A stretch of DNA of 64,000 nucleotides from assembly GCA_963724405.1 (NCBI GenBank), contig CAVRUQ010000006.1, forward strand, positions 124,001-188,000, written 5' to 3'. The notes below the pieces were generated by a model. It ran no database searches. It saw only the letters and a list, made by a program, of their open reading frames with translations, and was not told where the DNA came from. The position numbers and the translations under genes were made by a program. Source of the DNA: CAVQBJ01 sp963724405. Its GTDB lineage: Bacteria; Actinomycetota; Thermoleophilia; Solirubrobacterales; Solirubrobacteraceae. Below are positions 33,253 through 40,453 of the stretch, in pieces; the first letter of the stretch is position 1; every line of letters starts with the position of its first letter.

Positions 33253-34281
33253 TCAGTGGATCCCGACGATGCCCGCGCAGACCCAGTTGCCGGCGCCGGC
33301 GCCGCCGTTCCACAGCCTGGCCGCGATCTGGTCCTGCTCGGCCTTGGGCGCCTCGTAGGCCGCCGGCGTCGAGCCGCCCTCGCCCTTCCACGTCGACGGA
33401 ATGATCTGGTAGTAGCCCGAGGCCCCCGCACTGTTCGGCGGCAGGTTCTGCCCACCGGACTCGCACTGCACGATCGGCCACGGGATCGCGAAGCTCGTGC
33501 CCGACGGCGCCGTCGAGGTCGTCGGCGGCGCGGCGAGCGCGGCCAGCTCGGACTGCAGGCGTGCCTGCAGCCGGGCGCGGTCACCGCGCGTGCTGCGCAG
33601 CTGCGTGAGGTCGAGCGCGCGGGCCTGCGCGAGCGCCGCCTCGCGTTGCGAGAGCGCCGACTGGATGCTCTGCAGCGCGGCGGTCTCGGCCGCCGTCGCC
33701 CGCATCGCCTGCGCCTGAGCGATGCTCAGACGCCTCAGGCGGGCGACCGAGCTGACGGCCGCCGCGCGCGCCGCGCGCGTGGCGTCGGTGATCTGCGCCT
33801 CCTCGTCGCTGAGCCGGCGCAGGAAGTCCAGGCGCTCGAGCAGATCGCTGAAGCCACGGGCCTCGAACAGGACGGTGATCAGGTCGGGGCGTCCGTGCTC
33901 GTAATCGGCCAGCAGCCAGCGTCCGAGGCGCGCCTGATCGAGCAGGAAGCGGGCGTGCAGGCGCGCCGACAGATCGCGCTCGGCCGCAAGCTCGGCGGTG
34001 AGCTGGGCGAGCTGCGCCCGCTCGGCGGAGAGCTGGGCCTCGATCGCAGAGACCCGGCCAGACAGGATCGTGAGCTGGGCGCTCACCCGGTCGATGAGCG
34101 CCGTCGCTCCGCCGGCCGCCGCCGCGAGGCTCTGCTCGCGGGCGCGGTCGGCGGCGATGCCCTGCTGCAGCGACCCGACGCTTGGACGCGCGGGAGTGGC
34201 GAGCGCGAGCGCGAGCGCGGCCGCGAGAACGCCCGCGAGGCACGCGAGCGGCAGGAGGGAATGCGAAGCGTGGCGGCGCAT
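33253..34281 (-). CDS. Secreted coiled-coil protein with Rpf/transglycosylase-like C-terminal domain
   Basis: A 342-residue exported protein. A signal peptide (HSLLPLACLAGVLAAALALALA) is followed by a long coiled coil (about 45-255) of the kind seen in cell-wall hydrolase regulators such as PcsB/RipA, and a C-terminal domain of about 75 residues resembling resuscitation-promoting factors: IVQCESGGQNLPPNSAGASG with the catalytic-type Glu, YYQIIPSTWKGEGG, and EQDQIAARLWNGGAGAGNWVCAG. It would cleave peptidoglycan during growth or revival. ATG 34281 is chosen; an upstream start would add 19 residues ahead of the signal peptide. A palindrome over a -10-like site (34385-34416) suggests repression or activation. 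Confidence 0.8.
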   Translation of the reverse strand: MRRHASHSLLPLACLAGVLAAALALALATPARPSVGSLQQGIAADRAREQSLAAAAGGATALIDRVSAQLTILSGRVSAIEAQLSAERAQLAQLTAELAAERDLSARLHARFLLDQARLGRWLLADYEHGRPDLITVLFEARGFSDLLERLDFLRRLSDEEAQITDATRAARAAAVSSVARLRRLSIAQAQAMRATAAETAALQSIQSALSQREAALAQARALDLTQLRSTRGDRARLQARLQSELAALAAPPTTSTAPSGTSFAIPWPIVQCESGGQNLPPNSAGASGYYQIIPSTWKGEGGSTPAAYEAPKAEQDQIAARLWNGGAGAGNWVCAGIVGIH

Positions 34282-34384
34282 GTGAAGGGATCGCACACAC
34301 GCGATCCGGTCGGCGGCGACCGGCCCACGGGTGCGCACGGCGGCGTTCCGAGCGTCAGGGCACGCGCAGCGAACGCCTCGAGGA

Positions 34385-34416
34385 TTCGGGGCGCGAGGCT
34401 AACAGAGCGCCCCGAA
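34385..34416 (-). promoter_or_regulatory. 10-bp palindrome over a -10-like hexamer upstream of the Rpf-like gene
   Basis: TTCGGGGCGC (34385-34394) and GCGCCCCGAA (34407-34416) are perfect inverted repeats. The 12-nt centre contains TAGCCT on the minus strand (34401-34396), a -10-like hexamer. This is the layout of an operator overlapping a promoter; the predicted leader to ATG 34281 is about 108 nt. Confidence 0.55.
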
Positions 34417-34535
34417 CGCTCGTGCAAGGCGGCGCCCAGCGGCGCGGACTGCAAGCGGGCGTGCAGACGCTAAGGCGCTTCTCACACGGTCACAACCCAC
34501 CGAACACACCGAGGGCCGATACTGATGGAACGCAA

Positions 34536-35888
34536 ATGCGAACGCCTTCCCTCCTGGTCAGCGTCGTCACAGCCGCCGCGCTCGCCGGATGCGGCGGAGG
34601 CACCGGCGCGGCCGGCGCGGTCCTGAGCACCAGCACGACGACGAGCAGCCCGCGCCCCTCGCCCCGGGCGGTCGCCTGCGCGCTGACCACCCTCGGCGCG
34701 CTCCGGACGATCGCCCAGCGCGTCTACGCGGAGGATGCCAGCAGCACGAACGAGCGCCTCGACCTCGGGCTCGTGCGGCGCTCCAGCGCGCTGCAGGCCG
34801 CGGCCGCGGCCGGCGATCCGGCCGCGGCTCGCGCGGCGGCACGGGCGCTCATCACCAGCGGGCATGTCGCCCGGATCCGGCTGACGGTGGGCGGCCGCGT
34901 CCTCACCGACATCGGCGATCCCGCGGCGATCGCCCCCGTGTCGGCCACGCTCACCGACGCCTCCGGCGCTCCGATCGGCACCGTGCTGGTCGCCGTCCAG
35001 AGCGGAAGCGGCTACCTCTCCACGGTCGACGGACTCACCGACGACGGCGCCTCGGTGCGCTCGGGTGGCCGGGTGCTCGCGGGCGTGTCGCCGACCGGTC
35101 GCGCGGCGCTCCCCGCCAACGGGCTCGTGACGGTGAAGGGCACGGCGTACGCCGTCGCATCGTTCCCGGTCCGGGCCTTCTCGGCCGGAACGGTACGGGT
35201 GACGCTCGTCCACCCGGTCGCGAGCACGGCCGCCGACTGTGGCAGCACGCCGCAAAGCACCGTGGCCAACGCCGTCGGGCACGCCGTCGCGCAGATCTAC
35301 GACATCGAGTCCCACGGCGCCTCGCTCAACAAGCAGGCGCGGCGCGTGCAGACGGACCCGGGGTTGCTCGCGGCGGTCTCGGCCCGCGATCCGGCCGCGA
35401 TCCGCGCGGCGATCGTGGCGCTGCTCACCCAGCACATCGTCCGCGTGCGGGTGGTCGCCCCCGGACTCGCGCCCGTCGACGTCGGAGGGCCGTTCGTGCT
35501 CGGCCCGCTGACCGTGCCCCTGCGCAGGCACGGCCGCACGATCGGCAGCGCCGAGATCTCGATCCAGGACGACCTCGGGCTCGTGCTCCTCGCGCGGCGA
35601 CTCGTCGGCGTGCAGGTCGTCGTGCGGCTCCCGCCCGGCACGACGGTGACGCCGACGGAGGCGCAGCTGGTCGCGAGCTCCTCCGTGCGCGTCGGCGGCT
35701 ACCTCGTGAGGGTGCGCGGCGGCACCCACCCGACGATGAGCACGCTCGCCAACCCGCCGGCCACGATTCCGTCGCACGGCACCGTCACCTCCGGCGGACG
35801 GACGTACTCCGTCGCCTCGTTCACGGCCACGGCATTCCCGGCCGGCCCGCTGCCGGTGTCGTTGCTCGTGCCCGTCCCCTACCGATAG
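34536..35888 (+). CDS. Lipoprotein with two Cache-like sensory domains
   Basis: A 450-residue exported protein. Lipobox LAGC gives lipidated Cys19, followed by a Ser/Thr-rich linker. Two tandem domains of about 180 residues resemble each other: each starts with a helix (LGALRTIAQRVYAEDASS; GHAVAQIYDIESHGAS), continues with AAARALITSGHVARIRLTV or IVALLTQHIVRVRVV, and ends GRVLAG...VTVKGTAYAVASFPVRAFSAG or GTVTSGGRTYSVASFTATAFPAG. The pattern fits extracellular Cache (PAS-like) ligand domains, usually parts of receptors. Here there is no transmembrane or output domain, so it may be a free ligand-binding lipoprotein. No partner kinase is adjacent. Confidence 0.6.
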   Translation: MRTPSLLVSVVTAAALAGCGGGTGAAGAVLSTSTTTSSPRPSPRAVACALTTLGALRTIAQRVYAEDASSTNERLDLGLVRRSSALQAAAAAGDPAAARAAARALITSGHVARIRLTVGGRVLTDIGDPAAIAPVSATLTDASGAPIGTVLVAVQSGSGYLSTVDGLTDDGASVRSGGRVLAGVSPTGRAALPANGLVTVKGTAYAVASFPVRAFSAGTVRVTLVHPVASTAADCGSTPQSTVANAVGHAVAQIYDIESHGASLNKQARRVQTDPGLLAAVSARDPAAIRAAIVALLTQHIVRVRVVAPGLAPVDVGGPFVLGPLTVPLRRHGRTIGSAEISIQDDLGLVLLARRLVGVQVVVRLPPGTTVTPTEAQLVASSSVRVGGYLVRVRGGTHPTMSTLANPPATIPSHGTVTSGGRTYSVASFTATAFPAGPLPVSLLVPVPYR

Positions 35889-35928
35889 CCGCGCGGGACC
35901 CGGGGCGGCGTCCCTATCCTCTGTCGTC

Positions 35929-35967
35929 ATGACGTCGGGACGCCGGCCGGCGCGGGCCGGCCGCTGA
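35929..35967 (+). CDS. Candidate 12-codon leader ORF upstream of the deacetylase-like gene
   Basis: ATG 35929 encodes MTSGRRPARAGR then TGA. It lies 8 nt after TATCCT (35915-35920), the spacing of the leaderless starts elsewhere in this window, and ends 4 nt before ATG 35972. A leaderless mini-ORF of this kind could deliver ribosomes to the main gene or act as an attenuating leader; five of 12 residues are Arg or Lys. It is a prediction only. Confidence 0.4.
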   Translation: MTSGRRPARAGR

Positions 35968-35971
35968 GACC

Positions 35972-36961
35972 ATGGACCTGCAGCAGTCGCGCAGCCGCCG
36001 ACTCGAGCGCCGGCATGAGCTGCGCCGCCGCCGCCGGCGCACGGCGCTCGTCGCGGTGCTGGTCGTCGCCGTCGCGGCGGCGCTCGTCGCCGTGCTGGCT
36101 CACGGCTCGGGCGGATCGAGTGGAACGGCGCACAGCGCGTCCTCCACGCCCCTGAGCGTCGCCGGCGGGCACCACCGGCGAGCGAACGCGAGCGGCCTGC
36201 CGCCGGCGACTCCGGCGGCAGGCGCCCCCGGCGGGGCGCCCGGACAGGATCCGGTGCCGATCCTCATGTACCACGTGATCAACCCGCCGCCGGCCGGCGC
36301 GCCGTTCCCGGGCCTGTACATCGCCCCGGCGGAGTTCGCCGCGCAGATGCACGCGCTCGCGGCCGCCGGCTGGCACGCCGTCACCATGGACCAGCTGTGG
36401 GCATACTGGCACCGGGGTGTCGCGCTTGGTCCCGGCAAGCCGGTCGTCGTCAGCTTCGACAACGGCTACGAGTCCCAGTACACGCATGCGCTGCCGGTGC
36501 TGCGGGCGCTGCGCTGGCAGGGCGACCTGAACATCCAGCTGAGCGGGCTTCCGCCGTCGCAGGGCGGGATCTCGTCCACGCAGGTACGCGGGCTGCTCGC
36601 CGCCGGATGGGAGCTCGACACGCAGGGCATCAGCCACGCCGACCTGATCACGCTCGGCCCGGCGCAGCTGCACGACCAGGTCGCGACGGCGCGGCGGCTG
36701 TTGCAGCAGCGCTACGGCGTGCCGGTGAACTGGTTCTGCTACCCGTCGGGGCACTACAACGCGACCGTGGTCGACGCGGTGCGGACGGCCGGGTACGTCG
36801 GCTCCACGACGGTCGTGCCCGGGTGGGGCAGTCCGAGCGAGGATCCCTACCGGCTGTCGCGGATCCGCGTGCTCGGTGGCACGAGCCCGGGCGCGCTGCT
36901 GTCGCTCATCCGGGCCGTGCGGGCGAATCCGGCGCCGCCGAGCGCCTACAGCGGGGCCTGA
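35972..36961 (+). CDS. Polysaccharide deacetylase-like protein with altered metal site
   Basis: A 329-residue membrane-anchored protein: Arg-rich N-terminus, one transmembrane helix (about 24-43), an Ala/Pro/Gly linker, then a CE4 (NodB) domain from about 95 (PVPILMYHVINPP). Motif 1, normally (T/S)FDDGY, is SFDNGY (161-166), so the metal-binding second Asp is N164. Motif 2, normally H-x3-H in SHTxxH, is DTQGISHADL, so the first His is Gln218 and only H222 remains. CYPSG (motif 3) is present. With two of three metal ligands changed, deacetylation is doubtful; it may bind polysaccharide without cutting acetyl groups. Confidence 0.75.
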   Translation: MDLQQSRSRRLERRHELRRRRRRTALVAVLVVAVAAALVAVLAHGSGGSSGTAHSASSTPLSVAGGHHRRANASGLPPATPAAGAPGGAPGQDPVPILMYHVINPPPAGAPFPGLYIAPAEFAAQMHALAAAGWHAVTMDQLWAYWHRGVALGPGKPVVVSFDNGYESQYTHALPVLRALRWQGDLNIQLSGLPPSQGGISSTQVRGLLAAGWELDTQGISHADLITLGPAQLHDQVATARRLLQQRYGVPVNWFCYPSGHYNATVVDAVRTAGYVGSTTVVPGWGSPSEDPYRLSRIRVLGGTSPGALLSLIRAVRANPAPPSAYSGA

Positions 36962-36968
36962 CCGCCCC

Positions 36969-36989
36969 CCGGCGCCGCTCGGGCGCCGG
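36969..36989. terminator. Hairpin after the deacetylase-like gene
   Basis: CCGGCGCC (36969-36976) and GGCGCCGG (36982-36989) form a perfect 8-bp stem with a 5-nt loop, 8 nt after the stop codon and upstream of the promoter of the ctaG-like gene. Confidence 0.6.
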
Positions 36990-37021
36990 CGCAGGCGGGC
37001 GGAGCGATAGGATCCCCGGCG

Positions 37022-37897
37022 ATGCCGCTGCACACGGCCGTGACTCACGTCCCCGGTTGGGGCTCCTGGGCCTTCAACCCCATCATCGCCCTCGCGCTCG
37101 TCGCCGCCGTCGTGACGTACGCACGGATGTACCGTCGCGCTCGCGAGCACGCGACCACGCCACCGAACGCCGGCCACTGGGTCCCCTATGCGCTCGGGAT
37201 CCTGACGCTCGTCATCGCGCTCTTCTCGCCGCTGGACACGATCGGCGACCGCTATCTGCTCTCGGCCCACATGATGCAGCACGTGCTGCTGGCGGACATC
37301 GCGCCGGCGCTGATCATCCTCGGGCTGCGCGCGCCGATCCTGCCGCTCGGGCTCTCTCGCAACGCGCTGCTGGCCGTGGCGCCCGGTCGCAAGACGGCGA
37401 CGAGCCGCTTCTTCGCGACCGCCACCTCCCCCTGGGTCGCCCTGCCGCTGTGGGCGATCGCCACCTGGGTGTGGGCGATCCCGGCCGTATTCGACTACTC
37501 GGCCGCCCACCCGCTCGTGCACGCCGCCGAGCACACGACGCTGTTCTACACCGGCCTCGCGCTCTGGTGGCTGATCGTCGACCCGCTGCCCACCGCGCGC
37601 CAGCGACCGAACGGCCAGCGGCTCGCGTTCCTCGGCTTCACGCGCCTGGCCAGCGCCGCCATCTGCGTGCCGCTGACCTGGCTGGCCACCACCGAGTACT
37701 CGCTGTACGCGAACGCGCCGCGCAGCTACGGTCTGTCGGCGATCGCCGACCAGCGCCTCGCCGGGGCCAGCATGTGCTTCACGGAGATCGCCGTCTTCGG
37801 ATTGGCGTTCGTCGTGGTCTTCATCAGCATGCTCAACCGCTCCGAGGCGCGGATCGCGCTGATGGAGTCCGCCGGGACGCCCGGCGAGCAGTTCTGA
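37022..37897 (+). CDS. ctaG: Cytochrome c oxidase assembly factor, CtaG (caa3) family
   Basis: A 291-residue polytopic membrane protein with about seven hydrophobic segments. Diagnostic text includes YALGILTLVIALFSPLDTIG, the His-rich LLSAHMMQHVLLADIAPALI, HPLVHAAEHTTLFYTGLALWW and LSAIADQRLAGASMCFTEI. The family helps assemble the CuB/heme centre of caa3-type oxidases. TAGGAT (37008-37013) lies 8 nt before the ATG, indicating a leaderless mRNA. No oxidase genes are in the window. Its neighbour at 8242 (cupredoxin) is too far away to infer an operon. Confidence 0.88.
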   Translation: MPLHTAVTHVPGWGSWAFNPIIALALVAAVVTYARMYRRAREHATTPPNAGHWVPYALGILTLVIALFSPLDTIGDRYLLSAHMMQHVLLADIAPALIILGLRAPILPLGLSRNALLAVAPGRKTATSRFFATATSPWVALPLWAIATWVWAIPAVFDYSAAHPLVHAAEHTTLFYTGLALWWLIVDPLPTARQRPNGQRLAFLGFTRLASAAICVPLTWLATTEYSLYANAPRSYGLSAIADQRLAGASMCFTEIAVFGLAFVVVFISMLNRSEARIALMESAGTPGEQF

Positions 37898-38037
37898 CCC
37901 CGGCCGGAGCGCTTTTCGCGGCCGGCGCGAGCGCCGCCGTCACGCCCCGCGCGAGTCGGCGATCCGTCCGGTCGCGGAGGCAGCGCCGAGCATCGCTCGA
38001 CGCGATGCACAGCTCTGGGCAGCCATGAGCGAGACCG

Positions 38038-38070
38038 GCGGCGGCCGTTTGGTCGGTTGACGGCCGCCGC
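38038..38070. repeat. Perfect 11-bp inverted repeat upstream of the pilin operon
   Basis: GCGGCGGCCGT (38038-38048) and ACGGCCGCCGC (38060-38070) flank an 11-nt centre (TTGGTCGGTTG). It ends 2 nt before the sigma28-like -35 box, which fits an activator or repressor site. Confidence 0.65.
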
Positions 38071-38072
38071 GA

Positions 38073-38100
38073 TAAAGCACGGCCACGGCGGTGCCGAAGC
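38073..38100 (+). promoter_or_regulatory. Sigma28 (FliA/WhiG)-like promoter for the minor-pilin operon
   Basis: TAAA (38073-38076), a 16-nt spacer and GCCGAAGC (38093-38100) resemble the FliA/SigD/WhiG consensus TAAA-N15-GCCGATAA. ATG 38116 is 15 nt further on. TAAA is rare in this GC-rich sequence, and the same TAAA-N16-G(C/T)CGAAG pattern occurs at 60273-60300. Confidence 0.55.
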
Positions 38101-38115
38101 ATCCGCTGAGTCTCG

Positions 38116-39633
38116 ATGCGAGTTCGCGATTGGCCACCCACGGCGTCCGCGGCCGGCCCGCCCCCGGCAACCGGTGTTCGCGCCCGCCTGCGCGAACAGG
38201 CCGGTGACACGCTGATCGAGGTCATGATCAGCGCGTCGATCCTCATCATCGTCGCGCTCGGCGCGCTCGCGGGCTTCAGCGCGAGCGGCAAGTCGACGGG
38301 ACGCGAGCGCCAGTACGCCGAGGCGGTCTCGCTCGCGCAGCGCGACCAGGAGGAGCTGCGAGCGCAGCCGACGTCGAACCTGGCCAACCTCAACACGACG
38401 AACAGCAAGTTCTCCGAGCAGGTGGGCGGCACCACCTACTGGATCTGGCACACCGGCACGTACGTCTCGCACAACGGTACGTCGAGCTGCTCGACGAGCG
38501 GCACCTCGTCCGCCGACTACATCCTCCTGCAGTCCTACGTGGCCTGGGGCCAGTCCAACGACGACAGCTTCACCCACCCGGTCCTCGCCACGAGCATCGT
38601 CAACCCGCCGAACGGGGACAACCTCGTCGTTCACGTGACCGACGCGACCACGAAGGCGCCCAGCGTCGGCGTGCCGATCACCGTCTACGACAACACCGCG
38701 GGCGCGAGCGCCGGCAGCGGCAGCACCGACTCCAACGGGTGCCTCGTGTTCCCGAACATGGCCGACGACAGCTACACGGTCACGGCGAACTATCCGGGCC
38801 AGGATCTCACGACGACGAACACGTCCCCGGCCACGACGATGGTCACCGTCGTCAACGGGTCCGGCGCGATGGCGCCGATCACGTACGCTCCCTACGGCAC
38901 GATCTCCGTCGCCTTCTCGGCCACCGACCCGCACAGCCATCAGAGCTTCCCGGCGCTCGGCGACTCGTTCGTCACGCAGGCGGGCTCGAACGGGCCGACG
39001 ACGTTCTACGCGAACGGCAGCAGCGCCGAGTCGCCGCCGATCTCTTCGGGCTTCACCACGCCCACCGACCGGCTGTCGCCGTTCGCCTACACCGACTCGA
39101 GCGGGACCACGACGGGGACGTACTACAGCGTGTACGCCGGCACGTGCACCGCGAACGCGCCGTCGGACAGCAGCGCGCAATCCGTGCCACTCGTGCCCCT
39201 CGCCGGTCACGACAACAAGTCCGCCACGCTCATCCTCTCGCCGCTCGAGGTCCAGACCAAGTACGGGACCGTCACGCCGGTGGCCACCGACCCGACGTAC
39301 GTCTCGCTCAAGGACACCGACACGGGCACGAACTGCTCGCAGGTGCGCGACTACTCGAACCTCAACAGCATCGCCGTGCAGGGCGCCCTGCCGACCGCGA
39401 CGTCGGGGATTCCCGGAGCGCCGGCCGGCACCGACCACTACGCCACCGGCGACTGGGTGATGTTCGTTCCCCAGGGCAAGTACTCGGTGTGCTCCTACGT
39501 CGTCTCGTCCGGCACGACCTACGTCGGCACCGGCACCGTGACGATCAGCAGCGCGGCCGGCACCGGCTCGTCGCCCGTGGTCATCAGCACCTGGGTGGCC
39601 AAGGCAGGCAACGGCAGCAACGCGTGCCCATGA
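38116..39633 (+). CDS. PilV-like minor pilin with large C-terminal domain
   Basis: A 505-residue prepilin. A basic leader (about 30 residues) ends in a class III signal QAG|DTLIEVMISASILIIVALG: cleavage after Gly, Glu at +5, then the hydrophobic pilin helix. The remainder is Ser/Thr/Gly-rich and beta-predicted, with one carboxypeptidase-regulatory-like segment (VHVTDATTKAPSVGVPITVYD) and several Cys. This is several times longer than a normal minor pilin (about 150-200 residues), so an exposed tip or adhesive domain is likely. It is first of three coupled pilin-like genes in the order pilV-pilW-pilX. A sigma28-like promoter lies upstream. Confidence 0.75.
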   Translation: MRVRDWPPTASAAGPPPATGVRARLREQAGDTLIEVMISASILIIVALGALAGFSASGKSTGRERQYAEAVSLAQRDQEELRAQPTSNLANLNTTNSKFSEQVGGTTYWIWHTGTYVSHNGTSSCSTSGTSSADYILLQSYVAWGQSNDDSFTHPVLATSIVNPPNGDNLVVHVTDATTKAPSVGVPITVYDNTAGASAGSGSTDSNGCLVFPNMADDSYTVTANYPGQDLTTTNTSPATTMVTVVNGSGAMAPITYAPYGTISVAFSATDPHSHQSFPALGDSFVTQAGSNGPTTFYANGSSAESPPISSGFTTPTDRLSPFAYTDSSGTTTGTYYSVYAGTCTANAPSDSSAQSVPLVPLAGHDNKSATLILSPLEVQTKYGTVTPVATDPTYVSLKDTDTGTNCSQVRDYSNLNSIAVQGALPTATSGIPGAPAGTDHYATGDWVMFVPQGKYSVCSYVVSSGTTYVGTGTVTISSAAGTGSSPVVISTWVAKAGNGSNACP

Positions 39634-40442
39634 TCGAGCGTCTGCGCATCCGCCTCGCCGACGAGCGCGGCTTCACCCTCATCGAGATGCTCATCGGCAT
39701 CGCGACCGGGATCGTCATCTCGCTCGCCGCGTTCGGGCTGATCGACGTGTCGCTGCGCCTCTCCTCGCAGGTCAACGACCGCGCCGACGCGTCCGACGCC
39801 GCGACGGCGGCGCTCCAGACGATCGAGCAGGAGCTCCAGTCCGCCTGCACCGGGGTGGCGGTGACGACCGGGAGCAGCACCGACTCGTATCCGATCCAGG
39901 GGCCGACGTCCATCACCGGGACGAGCGCCACGCCGGGCAGCAGCAGCACCGAGCTGACATTCATCAGCGCCGCGAGCGGGGCGGCGTTGCCGGTGCCCGT
40001 CCTGCACGACGTCGTCTACAGCAGCACCGCGCACACGCTCACGGACACGACCTATCCAGCCACGTACACGACCAGCAGCGGCGTGAACTCGTACACGGGC
40101 TTCACCACGAGCGGCTCGAGCAGCTACGTGCTCGCGAGCAACGTGCAGCTGAGCGGGTCCACCCCGATGTTCCAGTACTACGCCTACGACACCAACAACA
40201 AGCTGCCGACCGCCTTCGACGAGTCCGGATCCAACGCGCCGCTCACGTCGCCGCTGACCTCCACCACGGCGTCGTCGGTGATCGAGGTGAGCATCGACTT
40301 CACCGTGCTGCCGCACGACGGGAAGTCGACCAACTACGGCACCTATGCGGCGAACACCGGAAAGCCGGGCGCGAGCGTCGAGGACGTCGTCGTGCTGCGC
40401 CTCACCCCGTACACCTCGAGCGCTCCCGGCCAATGCTCATGA
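39630..40442 (+). CDS. PilW-like minor pilin
   Basis: A 270-residue prepilin with the short leader MIERLRIRLADERG|FTLIEMLIGIATGIVISLAAFG, a textbook class III signal with Phe+1 and Glu+5. The next helix (DRADASDAATAALQTIEQELQSA) is typical of PilW. The C-terminal part is Ser/Thr-rich, with VVVLRLTPYTSSAPGQCS at the end. ATG 39630 overlaps the preceding stop (ATGA). Minor pilins of this type prime type IV pilus assembly beneath the tip. No pilus motor genes (pilB, pilC, pilT, pilD) are in the window, so they must be elsewhere. Confidence 0.8.
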   Translation: MIERLRIRLADERGFTLIEMLIGIATGIVISLAAFGLIDVSLRLSSQVNDRADASDAATAALQTIEQELQSACTGVAVTTGSSTDSYPIQGPTSITGTSATPGSSSTELTFISAASGAALPVPVLHDVVYSSTAHTLTDTTYPATYTTSSGVNSYTGFTTSGSSSYVLASNVQLSGSTPMFQYYAYDTNNKLPTAFDESGSNAPLTSPLTSTTASSVIEVSIDFTVLPHDGKSTNYGTYAANTGKPGASVEDVVVLRLTPYTSSAPGQCS

Positions 40443-40453
40443 GGAGGCCCAGC

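Noticed and set aside
34282..34535. c-di-AMP (ydaO) riboswitch upstream of the Rpf-like gene
   Set aside because: Expected from Streptomyces rpf genes, but I could not match the conserved core segments; only a palindrome over a -10-like site is seen.
38038..38115. c-di-GMP-I riboswitch upstream of the pilin operon
   Set aside because: The hairpin and AAAGC text were suggestive, but the GGCAAACC core and the GNRA P2 loop are missing. The sigma28-like promoter explains the TAAA and GCCGAA boxes better.
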